A stretch of DNA of 64,000 nucleotides from Cheiracanthium punctorium (GCA_038373885.1 JAWZYV010016590.1:310001-374000); one strand, 5' to 3'. Positions 13,814 to 27,033 are shown, counted from the stretch's first letter. Numbers and translations are program-made. Notes: generated by a model not told the origin, from the letters alone.

Positions 13814-14668
13814 TAAAGTAGCTTGTTAAATGAACGAACTTCGGAAGTTTTGTTCTCTAAAAGTCAGCCGCACCTATTAAGAGCGCCCCTGTAGAGTACA
13901 AAAATATCTCCCAGAAGACAAGCTCTCTAATCAGTTCTGGTGAAGACCTCCAGATGAAGCTCCCTGTTCTTCACTCGTCAGGATGCGTTCCCGCCGTCTC
14001 TCCTGTCTCTTCCTCGCTCTTCCAAAGCTAATTGCGTCTGAGCGACACCTGAGCGCGTCTCACGGAATCGAGAAAGTCTCCAACTACTCGCAGATGGAAG
14101 CCTGTCTGTCAACGCCACACTGGAATTCTTTTCCTTTTAACCACTCGAGAGTTGGGGCTCGTTTTGTACTTCAATGTGACCGTTTATTTATCCAAAGCGG
14201 GGTATTTACTAATTTCTCGTATTTGTAGGCAACATTTATTTCCCCTTCGACAGGGCATCTACTAGTATTTAGATTATATCGACGTGTGTTCATTAATCTT
14301 CAGACGTGTGTCTTCGCTCATTTTACTTTATGCATAAAGGAGAAAAGACACTTTCTATTTAGCCCATTTGTGCCCAGATATTTTTGGAACTTTAATCGAT
14401 TTTTTGCTAATACCAGCAATAATCGATAAATTTCTGATATCAACTTCTTGCACAAGGGATGATTTCTTTGAAAATCATTAAGAATAAAAATTGAAATGTC
14501 AACATCCGACTCGATCATGTTAAAATACTCGAATATTGTGGAGTTGAGGTTCAACACTCTTGAATAAAAATAAATAACGTTTCTGACTGATAGTGAAAAT
14601 GTTTTCAAAATAAAGGTACACTAGCCCCAATAAAAGAACATTAAGTGGATTACAAAATATTTATCATT
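13814..14668. other. Spacer with a less AT-rich patch at 13,900-14,230
   Basis: Sequence from about 13,900 to 14,230 is distinctly more GC-rich and lower in homopolymers than its surroundings. A plus-strand frame (13,983-14,228) of 81 residues is open there but has no domain I recognise. It could be a noncoding conserved element, an untranslated exon or an old transposon fragment. Confidence 0.3.
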
Positions 14669-15320
14669 AACACATTCACTGCCGGTCTATTAAACTATTA
14701 TTTTTTCCCAAGGTGCTGGACCCGAATAACGGATGTCCCTTCCAAATAAGTGCTATCTACCGCATTATTTCATCTTACTCATGCAAAATTTCATGAACGA
14801 GATATTCTTCCTTTTTTGTAAGAGTATTCAATTTACTATTTTGATATATTTTTATGTACAAGCCGAATTTCTCATGTCCATTTTATGTATAAAATATAGT
14901 TTTTAATAATAAATGCGAATAATAAAATTATCACAGATTTATTTCAAATTCTGTGTGCTATCCAAAAATTAATTAGGTATTCACAAAACTAACACCTTTA
15001 CAGCCGGTCTAAAAATTATTATTTTTTTCCAAGATGCTTGTCCCAAATAACGGATGTCCCTTCCAAATAAGTGCTACCTACCGAATTATCTCGTCTTACT
15101 CATGAAAAATTTCATCAAACAGATATCCTTCCTTTTTGAAAAAAGTATTCAATTTATTATTTTGATATTTTTTTTAAGTAATCCGAATTTCTCATGCCAA
15201 TTTCATGTATAAAATATAGTTTTTATTTATAAATTATTGATATCGTGAATAATAAAAAATTCACAGATTTATTTCAAATTGTGTGTTTATCCAAAAATTA
15301 ATTAGGTATTCACAAAACTA
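14669..15320. repeat. Two-copy tandem repeat, unit about 322-330 bp
   Basis: Copy 1 (14,669-14,990) begins AACACATTCACTGCCGGTCT and copy 2 (14,991-15,320) begins AACACCTTTACAGCCGGTCT. They stay collinear through shared blocks such as AACGGATGTCCCTTCC, CAAATAAGTGCTA and AATTAGGTATTCACAAAACT. Divergence is modest, with small indels. Copy 1 is preceded by ATT (making ATTAACAC), loosely like a piggyBac terminus at a TTAA site, but the opposite end gives no support. Confidence 0.9.
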
Positions 15321-18300
15321 AAATAGGAAATTTGGTTTACGCCGGAACATATCGCTCACGCGCTGGTGCGATATTAGCAGCGAAGATATTAAAAGCTAAA
15401 AATAGTTACGATCAGACGATTTCAAAGTTTTTCGAGTTCTTTTTAAGATTATTGCTCACTTTCTAAAAACAAGACAGGCTATCTAAAAGCGAGACAGTCT
15501 CGCGTTTAGGCCACGAAGGTATGTATAGTCACATGATATTACAATGAAATGTGCTAAGTCTTCTATGCGGATTTTTACTTACGCTTTTTTAGAACTTCTT
15601 TAATCAAAGATATGTATTTACAACTTTATATCTGAAAGCATTCAATGGGAAAGCTAAAATTTAAATGTGTCCCGCATAGTCCAGTTGGCTTAAACTCGGT
15701 TCCCATAAGGATAAAAACACCGAAAGTGAAGTGGCGTCGACTTTAGTCAGCGCTTTTGAGGCGCTCTCTCGCCTGGACTTCTGTGGGAATGTTCACGCTA
15801 AAGGGAGCTAGTGCACGTAAAATCCGTCGTGGCTTCAATGGCCTTTATGTTCTCAAACGAGACTTCTGGGTATGTTAGCCTCTCATTTGGAGTTTCTTCA
15901 AAATTTGAAGCCAATTTATCATTTCAGTATTTTTTTATGTTAGTGATTCAAAATTTATTCATTGCAATATTGTTCTCGCAAACCACCTGTTGGGAATCAA
16001 TTCTATGACATTGTTTTATATATCCTACTGTAAAACGAATTTGATCAAGACTGATTTATAACTAGAACTAAGAATTTATTTAATGTATTTTTGTTTTATA
16101 TAAGTAAGTAATCAATGCCTACATATTATGTAAGGTACATTTAAGCGGATACATATTTCAGCAATTTAATAAGAACTATTATTTGTTTCGTGCATAAATG
16201 CTCTAATTGTTCAACCTTTCTGCTTGAAAAAATATATAAATAAAACCTTAAAATAAATAAATGCTTTAAGTGCTCTTTGGCACACTACGTGTTTCCTCGC
16301 TTAGTAGTCGCAGTTTTTAATACCAATTTTTCATGGTGAAAGTCTAGGTTTGACAATTATGAGGGGAATGCTAAAACACTACTGGTATTAAAATAAAATA
16401 ACTCACTTACCAAATGTTTCCAGTTTATCTGCAGTATATTAAAGAATATTTTTCTTCAATTGTACACAAAAGAGAGTTTTTTTTTATAGTAATATTTTTA
16501 GTAACATAAATGGAAGTCGAGTACTTGACTGCGACTTTTATGTGGGAAAATATTTTGACAATTTTTTCTGCTTCAAAACGGGGTTGCGATTATTACACGA
16601 GTAAACACCGTTTATATTTTATTTATGTTTTCCCCTTTCATAAATATTTTAAAACATGGAATTTATAAGCCCTAATTAAGGAAAATAAACAATTAAAGGT
16701 GCATAATTACATAGGGGGGGGATCTAACATTTATCAAATTTTAAAATACTAATGCATGTATTTATCCATTTTAAAAAGTTAGAAAATTTCTCCGTTAAAG
16801 TTATTGTCTTTAACACTTTCAAAAGTTAATGGGAATTTTTCCATAAAAAAGGAGAGTGAGGGTCCGAAAGTGATATTTCAACATCATTAAAGATGAGTAA
16901 ACAATTCAATACCTTAATTTCTGGAACTATCCAATATTTATTTAGCGTATCCAATCCAATAAGAGTGCTGTACTTGCACTATTTTCCGTATCCGATTTTC
17001 GGAATAAATTTAAAAGTCAATAAGCACAATTCAAAAACAAATTGTCGTATCCACTAATAAAATGAAGCCAAAAACGGACTGTGGATCACACCAACACATA
17101 AACAAGGTCTTTTAAACAGGACGTAGGAAAAGCATCTGCAGGTAAAAGATACATTCTCACAATTCTGAAAATAGAGAGATCGACCCAATCATCTACTAAT
17201 CACTTTTCCCCATCACTCCTCCTCCCATCATCCAATCGCCAAATAGAGATGAAGAGGCATTTTCAAACGTCAAAAATCGAGGGGAGGGGGTTATCAAACA
17301 CTACGGGGACTTCAAGTATTGGAAAAGCAAATACCCTGGACCCCACCCACAGAGCAGCTGCAGTTGTTTGACTTATCCATTATCCACTGGTGACAAACTG
17401 ATTAATGTCCACTTGAATCTATATCATATTTTGCAGCCGGACGCAGCATGGGCATCTGCTTTTTCTGCACACAGAAATGACCCCTAGAGGAATATTTGTC
17501 AGGAAAGCAGAAACAAATTGCCAGTCAATAACTGAGAGGGGGGAAATTAAACTGATGTCCCATTTTGTGGTCGGAACACGGTCATGCTGCTGTAGTTTCC
17601 AATGTTCACAGCAGGTGAGACATTTCAAAGGCAACAGTAGAATCATAGGAAGGCTGGTGGGCCATATACATTATGCCCAAAACAACATGTTCCGGTAATG
17701 TCAGATGAATCATAGTCATTTCGGGTGTGTTCAGGCATAGTTATTAATTTATCAATATGCTAATGCACTTAATCTTCAGTAACTGTTCGAAACTAGTTTG
17801 AGAATTATCCTTATACATTTTTGCCTTTCCTCACCTAAACATATTCAAATAATTTAAAAACTACGTATGCATTTATTCTACGGGTATTTTACGTAGAGTG
17901 TCACAAGAATTAGCTGACAAGTTATTTCGGAAGCACTGAAAAGTTTGTCAGTATTTAAATACATTTACTCTCTGCATTGCATATCTTTCATGTTAGTAGA
18001 TAAGCTAACAAATATATCTTGCGTAATTTTTCCATACAAAAAAAGAGTAAATTATTTATTTTTTGTGTTTTTTGAAATATTTTTAATAATTTCTGGTAAA
18101 GATAATTCAGGTGCGCAAGATCAGTTTATAATCATCGATACTGAAACGTATTTATTCAATGTAACTGTTTCTTGCTTGTTGGTTGAGCATAATCCATTAA
18201 AAACGTATTTAATGAAGTAATTTTTAATCAAATATTATTTTACGATTAATCACTATCTCCATTAAAATATTTGTCTGTTCACACTTTTTAAAATGCTTTG

Positions 18301-18446
18301 TGTTATCCATAATACGCATGCTAATATCAAATTATAATTTTTTAAAATATGTTATTCCCTCTTTCTTATTAAATATGTCTGGACTTTTACTAAATTCGGT
18401 AAAAAAATAGTATCACGTTCAATTATTATTATTCATTATATATTAT
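15321..18446. other. Gene-free stretch
   Basis: No gene or mobile element is recognised. Less AT-rich patches occur at about 15,340-15,520 and 15,640-15,850. Open frames at 17,419-17,698 lie on both strands over the same bases and have no recognisable domain. Confidence 0.35.
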
Positions 18447-18552
18447 TCAAATACAATAATATTTTTGTAAGTTTAAATGATATGGTATCGCGTCATTCAA
18501 ATGCAATAATATTTGTAATAAGTTTAAATGATATGGTATCGCGTAATTTTTA
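18446..18552. repeat. Two-copy direct repeat, about 53 bp
   Basis: The block ATTCAAAT-CAATAATATT...GTTTAAATGATATGGTATCGCGT occurs twice in direct succession, the second copy with a small insertion (GTAATAAG for GTAAG). It is a simple local tandem duplication in AT-rich DNA. Confidence 0.9.
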
Positions 18553-21407
18553 ATGAAGTATTTAAGAATTACTTAATTAATTTCAATTTAAATAAAATAA
18601 ATTTTTTTCTGGATAGTAGATTATATGCATATTTATTATCATTATTATTATTAGTCTGCGTATCAATAGAATTAATTCTTAGAACATTTTAAAAATTAAT
18701 AGAAAGGAATTTCGAAATTATTCCATATTCGATAGTTCTGCTTCATTCATTTATTTATTTCGTTATAGCGTTCTTCACAAGAGCTTTTATATAATGCTTT
18801 GTTATATAAATATTTTTAAAAAATGAGTGCAAAGAAAAAATATTGACTTTATAACCACATATTTAGTCCTCAAATTACCAGTACAGTAAATTAAAATGAA
18901 GCTGTTCATCATACGACGTATTTATTTGCTTAAAAAGTTTAATTCGAAAGAAAAATCTTAAATATACAAATTTAACTTACGAGAAGCATAATAAAGAAAC
19001 TTTTGTTAAAATTTTCAAACAATAACAAGATTATGTTTGAAAAGATTATGAGCGCAAGTTAAAAAAAAATAATAATAACTTACCAAACAGGTTTCGTACG
19101 CCATGCCATTTACACGAAAAGACAGTTTTTCTTTTAATCGCATCTTTATTGGAGTTTTTTCATGGATCATGTTTTAATGTATTCAGAAATCTGTCAGCAA
19201 GGTTTTTCCCCCCCCTAAAGATCATTCTTTTTTTTACGAATGGAGAGTAATAATACCAAGGTATTTTTTTGTGCATTCATTAAAGCATTTGTGTTAAAAG
19301 GTATAAAAAATCAATGCATTAGAAAATTATGAATATTTATTTTTTGGGGTTGGATTTATTTAATTAAGTACACTTTATGTTATTTTTGTTGTTTTTAATT
19401 TTTTTATGTGCTTATATCTAAGATATAAAAATTAATTATGTTGTTATTAACTATTTCTACTATTGATAATAACAAAAAACCTTTTTTACTAAGGTAATAT
19501 GTCCGTGAGTATTTTACTACACACGAAGAGAAGTGTTAGTAAATAGCTTTCACTTTACTCTTAAATATATATTTTAAAGAAAATAATTATTCATTTCATA
19601 ATGTACTAGTTATTGAGAGGAAGTTATATTTCTCTTTCAACGTCCAAGGCTCATCTTTCATGAAATGACGTAACTCACGAGCATTCTATAGAACCAAGTG
19701 ATGTAACTCATATTTTTGTAGTTTTGAAATTTTTAAGGTTTTATTAGGGTTATCAAAGTAAGTTCAGCATTACACAACAACTAGTGCTGCTATTTACACG
19801 GTTGCTAAGGGAGTTACAACTTATACTATTTGTGCTCTTAATAGAATGATTTTGTTGAACACTTCTGTGAACCTAACCCAATTAAATTAAAAAACTGGAG
19901 TAACACTACTAGGGCTCATATAGAGACTGCGATAAAAACACTGAATTTTTTTCTAGTCTCTGAAAAATATTTGTTTTAACTGTTTAAAAAATATATTACG
20001 AGGATCCTTAAAAACATTCACATAGTCTTTCCGTTGGAACTATCGCGAGATTTCTTACCATAAAAGTAACATCTGTTCTTTTCTCTCTTTTTTTAAATAT
20101 CTTCTAATATTATTCGAATTTTGATATCGCCCACTTTTTTATTAAAAAGTGTTTATTACATGTTTACATGTTGCCTGGCTCCTGATTAAATCTTAATGCA
20201 CATGATGATAAACATGTTCTGAAGTAACGCTGTATAACAGCTGATTTTTTCTTCTTTACATAAAACTGCTATAGAGGAACGTAATCCGACATTAAAAGGA
20301 AATCAAGAGCCATTTCAATATACGCATTTCACAAATTACCACCGTTTTAGTAAGTCCTTGAACTATGCCTTAGCAAATTAAGCAAAACCATTATCATCAT
20401 ATGAAAAAAAAAAAAAAAAAAGTAGTTTTCTTCCCACAAAACAAACACGCTCCCCTCACGAGTCGCTGAAATTCCACCTTAAGGTGCTCGTATTCTGAAC
20501 TCTAAAAACCTCATTAATTTGAAGTTACTAGTACCTATTCGATAGAGAGTGCTTTTTATTAGCCCTCCAATTTCCTTGGCACCGGAATTTCCATTTCAGC
20601 ACTTGCCGACGGGGAATTCCTTTGTAGAGCTGAGACAGGCCGCGCCAGGATTTTTATTGCCTCGTACTGCAACTGTAGGAGCAGAAAACTGCGGCAGTAA
20701 AATGAGCACGCCGTGTTTCTGAGGCAGGTTTCTGTAAGAAGGACATTTATGCTGTGAAATTTATATAAATAATAATTACTTTGGATTACATGTAGCAAAT
20801 ACGTTTGCATTCTAGTATGGGAAAGTTAAAGAATAACATAAACACAGGGGATCTACACTTTTGGGAGCTTTGAACATTTGTGATTGGGGGATGTCTCCTA
20901 TACAAAATAAAATAGCAATTTATTAATGTAAGAGATATTTTTTTTTTTTTTTCAGCGGAGATAAGCTATCCTTAATTTTTTCTGTCTGTTTAGGGCAAAT
21001 TGTTCGATATATTTTGAAACCTTGTAAAAAAGTCGGAAGAACTACCAAGGCCGTAGACACGTGCGACTGTGTGTCTGTGTGTGTGTGGCGGGGGGGGGGC
21101 AATCACTTCCCCTCGACTTTCAGAAACATACATTAATATTTATAGATGTGTACTGAAAAAACTGTGGATACTGAAGGAATTTACTGTTGCGTCTTTGCAA
21201 CAGTGAAGGGGGTTCACCATCTCTGTTCAACATGGCAATGAAATTGATGTGAATGAATCTATATCAAAGTACCTTTTATATAAACCATTATTGAACACGA
21301 CCTATGTTACTGGAAATATTAAAACGTACGAGCTGACTGAAGGAAACAAATAAGCGAAATAATATACAAACTAATTGATCTTTTGATCATTTATTAACAA
21401 TACAAAT
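18553..21407. other. Gene-free stretch; balanced-composition block at 20,540-20,810
   Basis: No gene is recognised. The block at about 20,540-20,810 is less AT-rich and contains an 83-residue minus-strand open frame without a recognised domain. A short GT/G-rich run lies near 21,070-21,100. Confidence 0.35.
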
Positions 21408-21461
21408 CTTATGGTGTTAACTAGAAAACGCTATTGGCTTATGGTGTTAACTAGAAAACGC
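21408..21461. repeat. Direct repeat, 24 bp at 30-bp period
   Basis: CTTATGGTGTTAACTAGAAA followed by ACGC occurs at 21,408-21,431 and again at 21,438-21,461, identical over 24 bases and separated by TATTGG. Confidence 0.95.
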
Positions 21462-21667
21462 AAAGAATCTATCTACTCTTGCTCACCAGATATGCGTTAA
21501 AACTATTTCCTCTAAACAAAGAAGGAATACATAGACAAAATAACGATCGCCAAAGCGACATTCGTAAGGCGTTTATATACTATACGTGCCAACTAAGCAA
21601 TCGTTTGAAACTGTTAATTATGCATATTAAAGTTCTTATTCGCCACTATGCCAGTTCATAGGACCGC

Positions 21668-22140
21668 GTATCTGCAAACATACACGGAGTACTAGTATAT
21701 TTCATCAAGTCATGTAACTTTAATGGAAAAAATTTTCGAGCTTGCATTTTTCTTTTCTTTTCTTTTTTGGAGCAATGACAGTTAACATTTTATTTTAGAG
21801 TGGTACAAGCCGGCATTGTGACAGATTCAGGAAACCAGATATCACCTTAACTACGTATTAGGGTATATTAAATCTATTTAGCTTAAATCATGTTATTAGA
21901 AATCTTTCAACGCTATTCTAAGTAGAACAATTTAAAATACGTATATATTCATAAATCATTTTTTAAAAATACAATTTAATCGAAAAATACATTTAAAATC
22001 TGAACTCTCTTTTAACTACTCAGTATTTATATATCCTTGTTCTTATTTTTCGTTAAGCACTTAGTGAGACCCCAAATCTGCAAACATACACCGAGCACAG
22101 GTATATTTCATCAAGTTTACTGCCATGCAACTTTAATGGA
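21668..22140. repeat. Dispersed direct repeat (two copies, about 60 bp each)
   Basis: The string ATCTGCAAACATACAC-GAG...GTATATTTCATCAAGT...ATG-AACTTTAATGGA occurs at about 21,668-21,726 and again at about 22,076-22,140. The copies lie about 400 bp apart and differ by substitutions and a short insertion. The intervening DNA is AT-rich and otherwise featureless. It may be a local duplication or a short dispersed family. Confidence 0.75.
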
Positions 22141-25100
22141 CGGGAGTGAATATCATTTGCCGCGAACAATTAATGGTTATGATGTCGTAGATCACAACAT
22201 TTCGGTGGTCTTTTACTATTTTTGTGAAGCTTAATGATCAAAGCTGCTTCAACGGAACGCATACGTTGCAGAAAGATCTTAGGGTTTACTTTATATCATA
22301 CTTGCGGCGCCGCACTTAAGAATTCGTATGAATTTAAGGCAGAAATATTTTCTTAGGAAAAAGAAAGAAATTTCTTTTCAGTTCAATATTTTAAAAGATA
22401 ATTGAATTTAGTGTTTGCTTTTAAATTCGGTACTGTTTCGCAAAGGCTTTTAACTCGGAACTGTACTATAAAGATTAAAAATATAAAGGAGTTGGGAGCT
22501 TAAGGTATTTAATAATTAAAGTCGTTTGAGATGATGCGTAAATTTAAGTAGAGCTCTTGCATTTGTTGATACTTAAGTGAAAAATATTTCTTCATCGTTA
22601 TAAGAAGTTTTGGGGAAATCTTAATTGAGTGTTTATTAAAATAACTTACGCTTTCAAAGGCTAGATGATGGAAAGATCTATTCAATTATTTAAAATAATT
22701 GAGAAATTATAAACTGCAGTTTTGGTACTTTAACTCATAGCTTTTCAGTTACTGCAAGATTATCTTTCACTATACTTTTAAATCATTTTATTGGAAACTA
22801 GAAATTTCATGTGTAAAATAGTACACAATAAAAGTTAATTCAATCGTTTCGTTTATTTAAAAAAAGAAAAATGTTGATTAAATGATCGAAAACATTGTCT
22901 TTAACCATTAGCTAATCATTAAAAAAAGGAATGCTATTAAAATGTTAAGCAAATTTTATAAATTTCAGGAAAAAAATTATGACTTCATCAAGATTATTTG
23001 CAGTTGACTATTTTCGCGATAGTTGATTAAGTTATAACAAAACTGTGCTTGTACTTTTGACTAAAGCATTTTAAAAAATAGCGAAGACTTGTGATTCTAC
23101 TTTATATGGCAAAAAGTGTTTATTTGAGCTCGCTGCACAACCCTTTTGAAATTTTATTAGATAGTTTTCAAGCAAACGAGTACATGACTGACGTTCGAAT
23201 TGTGCTAGTTAATTATCTAAGAGGGATATTCTTAAAGAGCATAAGTTTGGTGTTTGGATTGCACATGCGCTCCGCCGGAGAAAGAGACTTAAAAATTGGA
23301 TAGCCAGTTACCGAAAAACCGCTTTCATTCTCAATAAACTACATTGCAGCTACTTCAAAACTAATGTATTTAACTACAGCTAACATAACATTGTAATAAG
23401 TATCGTTGAATAAAATTACTGAAAAAAATAATTATAATAATAAAAGCAGTGCAAACTCGAAATCTGAAACTCGAAAGTAGGGCAGCAGTGGAAATGTTCC
23501 TAACGCATAGAGGTGTAAAACAAAATTCCTTAAGGCATTCATTATATGTTATTCTAAACTGCTCTGCTTTATCAACCGTTGATAAAGCAGACTTCAAATA
23601 CTTATGAATATTTCAGCAATCAGTAGAATGGTGAATTAACTCAGTGAGTTATTTCAAAAGTTAGCGAGGAATATGGTACTCGGCTCGTACAGCATTTGAA
23701 AAGTCTAAAACTGCTGTCAAAATATCTTCCTACTCTGGTTTCAACAATAAAAGTCAAACACATTCTTTATTAGACGTTAGACGAATGCCTAATCCTTCGA
23801 TTTAGTTGAAGAAAATTAATAATTTTCTTTCAATGCAAGTTGACATTGACAACAACATATAAAATACCACTAAATATTGAAATAATTTTCAAAAGTCTTT
23901 AAACAAATGATCCCAGCCTTTTCACCACTTTGACTCACTTGAAAGATTTCTTATTTTTATACACTCTCTACTTGTCCAATAATTATATGGCATAGAGATT
24001 ATTAAATAAAAATTTTGAAAGTAACAAATTTATCATCAAAATCCTATAGATTCCGAGAACACTGTAAACCATTTGAAATATGTGTCGACTCTGTTGGGAA
24101 TCTCTACATAAATAATTACTGGTGTATTCAATGTGGCTTTATTTATTTTGCTTTCTTACAAATAAAACTTCTTCTTTAACTCGAAACAAAGCACCCTTTT
24201 TATAAAAGCTAGCTCACATGGCGTTGAATTAGTGAGAAATCTCGCATGAGTTCGAGACCGAAGACCAATAAGAATATTTAACCTGAGCCTGCCTATTACG
24301 CACTTAAATATCATGGATATAATTCAAAATCCCAGATGAGATAACCAGCATTATCAGGTAACGCTTTCATAAAGTCAAATTACCCACTGCTTGATCAACA
24401 AATCATAACACTCATCAAGTGTCTGTTTATTCCATGCCGCTTTCGCTCTGCTAGACACAACAAACCTGTCTTTCGGAGTTTAAAAACAAACGCGCTCTTC
24501 CGCAGCGTTCATCCATTCATTCCTTCAAATCGTTTTAATGAACGGAAACAGAATGTTGGCTGAATTGAGCAATTAATGGTTATGGCCGCTGCATAGATCA
24601 CACATTTTGTCGCATCGCTCCTCTATTTTTATAATCTTAATTAACCACGGTTACGGAGCCGGTAATAACCATCGCATTCACTGCTGGGGGAATTTTAATG
24701 CTTATTTTATGAGGTATTGCATTAAAGAATAACGCGAATTATGATCCAATAACTTTAGATCGGAAGAGGAGTGAAGCCCTGAATGAAAATTTTCGCGCCC
24801 TACCTGTGACAGCGCGGGGAATAGAAATGTTTGCTTTTCAACTCGGAGCTGTTAGAGCAGATATTAATAGAAAGTGCGAGACGCAAGACAGAGACGAAAA
24901 ATGCCGGGAATTTGTATAGCGCCAGGAATAATGAGCTGAAATATATGTAGTAAAATTCCTTAAATATGTTTCCCTGGAGACTCCGGAGAAAGAAATCCAA
25001 AAGTTCTTTGGCTGGGAAAATAATAATTTTATGAATACATTTTTGGGTATTTCAAAAGTAATGAAAACAGTTTCCCTCGTTTGTTTTCATAAATAATTTT

Positions 25101-25686
25101 ATTTAACACAAATTACACAGAAATAAAATATAACGTGTAGTTTTTATGCATAGTTTTGCCTCCATTCGCAGCTTGTGACTTTTAATTTTAGGGCACATTC
25201 AAGCCTGTGAAATATTTAAAGAGATTTTTGATGGCTTATAGTTTATTGTAAGAGTCCTGTGAGTTCCCTTATTATAACCAACCACATTAAATTCCAGTGA
25301 AGTTACGTTAACTTACGCAAATGCGTAGTCTGAACTGCCTGTTCTGTCATACGCTTCTACTCGTGATATGTCCTTATATTATCCCTCACCACCTAAAGCC
25401 TCTGAGTTGTCTGCAAATTACAAGAGTTCTTCATTAGGCACATCCTATTTAAGAAATTCTTATTCAGACCCGAAATAATTCTCAAAATTAACCTCTAAAT
25501 TTTTAATTAATGTTTATTTTAAAATACCACATCAAATTCGATTAACTCAAAAAGAATTCATGTTACATAGAACGTAAATATTTTAAAATCGTATATTGGT
25601 CCTCATAAATCAGTTTACTACATTAAAACTCAAACACTTTAACAGGTGAAGAATACAAAACTGTTAAAAATTTAAATTTAAATATA
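22141..25686. other. Gene-free stretch; balanced-composition block at 24,420-24,740
   Basis: No gene or transposon is recognised. At about 24,420-24,740 the sequence is richer in C/G and in TAAT cores (AATTAATGG, TTAATTAACC). A piece of it (CAATTAATGGTTATG...TAGATCACA, near 24,570) resembles sequence at about 22,166-22,200. A regulatory or conserved noncoding element is possible; nothing in the sequence proves it. Confidence 0.3.
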
Positions 25687-25730
25687 CAGGCGTCCCTCGT
25701 TGATTGCGGTTAATCCTTTCCAGATTCAAT
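25687..25730 (+). mobile_element. pogo/Tigger-like terminus, partial
   Basis: After a TA (25,685-25,686) the sequence reads CAGGCGTCCCTCGTTGATTG, then CGG. This resembles the terminus of Tigger-type elements, which begin CAGGCATACCTCGTTTTATTG. No matching inverted end was found downstream, so this is an orphan or truncated end. Confidence 0.5.
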
Positions 25731-25837
25731 TGCGATAAATAGAATTATTTATTTCCTTATATTATCTAATATTTATTTAGTTAGAGCACGAAAACCTGTT
25801 TACAGGCAAAATAGGTTTTTATTTAATAACAATATTA

Positions 25838-25922
25838 ATATTAGGGACTTGATTATAACAATAGGGGCTTGATTATGTCTAGGGACTTGATTATAACAAT
25901 ATGTATATAATCAAGTCCCTAT
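25838..25922. repeat. Short repeats of AGGGACTTGATTATA, three direct and one inverted
   Basis: The motif (A)GGGACTTGATTAT occurs three times on the plus strand between 25,838 and 25,890 (one with GGGGCTTG), and once inverted as ATAATCAAGTCCCTA at about 25,908-25,922. The last direct and the inverted copies can pair as a hairpin. It lies about 110 bp inside the Tigger-like terminus and may belong to that element. Confidence 0.8.
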
Positions 25923-26339
25923 ACATGAATTATATACATATTAGACATAACAACTGTCATATTATTATCGCACGTTTAATTGCATGCACAGAGTTGCTAC
26001 ACACAATCACTAGCCCAAGAAAATATCAAACATTGTTCAATGATGAAGCACTTATAAACTTTTCCCCCCAAATTTTCTGAAAAAAAGTTTGTTTCAAGTT
26101 ATAGAAAAATGCGTTTGGGACTTCCACGAAATAAACTTGAATAAAAAAATGTTTGAATTATCGATATCGGTTACCAAAAAAATCTGGAAAAAAAAAAAAA
26201 AATTAACTATAGAATTTCCTTGCGTTTCTGATATTCCGCAGCAGAGTGCCAGAGTGAAGCTGCGAAATTCGAAGTGAGATATTGCAAGGGACTGTTGTAA
26301 TTTAAACATACTGCTCATATAATCACGAAGGATAACCGA

Positions 26340-26431
26340 AAATGCACTTTTGTACCGATTTTCGAATTTATGAGAGCCTAGTACAGAATTTTTGTCCCTT
26401 GGGTTGGTTAATAACAGTGTACTTCTTTTCT

Positions 26432-26462
<31 letters not shown>

Positions 26463-27013
26463 ACTCGGACAGTATGTTCAGGTGGCGCCGGCGCCTTTTA
26501 AATCAAGAATTTTGGGCCAAAATAAACATTTTCCGCCGATAACACAATTTTTGCGAATTTTCGAAATCGATATCAGCTGAGTGCGGAAACGTTGTCTCTT
26601 GGGTTAGTTACTAACCGTGTATTTTTTTTTTTTTTTTTTAAATCGGACAGTATCTTCAAGTGGCTTTAAAATCGGGTATTTTGGCAAAAATAGACATTTT
26701 TCCAGAAGATAAAAGTTAACAGATTTTGGAAATCTTCAACAACTGTGAGCTAAAGTTGCTTCTTATCTTTAGAGTGTATCATGTAAAGAACGTACTCCGC
26801 ATTCGGCTGATATCGATTTTGAAAATTCGCAAAAATTGTGTTTTCGGGGGAAAATCTCTGTTTTGGGCCGAATTCCCGATTTCAATGGTGCTGGAGCCAC
26901 CTGCAGGTATTGGTAGATATCAGAAAAAGATATGTACGGTTACTAAACAGCCAAGGGACAACTTTTCCGCGGTTGACTCTCATCGATTTCGAAAATCGGT
27001 GCAAAGTGCATTT
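26340..27013. mobile_element. Foldback-like repeat cluster: two direct copies and one inverted copy
   Basis: Unit 1 (about 26,340-26,590, +) and unit 3 (about 26,793-27,013, -) are inverted copies. Both share AATGCACTTT, CCGATTTTCGAA, GTCCCTTGG, CACAATTTTTGCGAATTTT and CGATATCAGC in the same order. Unit 2 (about 26,560-26,730, +) is a shorter direct copy of unit 1, recognisable by CTCTTGGGTTAGTTA, a T-run, TCGGACAGTAT and GTGGC. The T-runs at 26,437-26,460 and about 26,620-26,639 occupy the same place in units 1 and 2. Two plus-strand frames (26,726-27,074) run through unit 3 but show no known domain. The arrangement suggests a foldback or MITE-derived element, or a local rearrangement. Confidence 0.75.
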
Positions 27014-27033
27014 CTGGGTCCGCCTAAATAATA

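Noticed and set aside
14666..14684. piggyBac-like terminus at a TTAA site
   Set aside because: Only one end fits, and the second tandem copy begins CTAACACC rather than TTAACAC.
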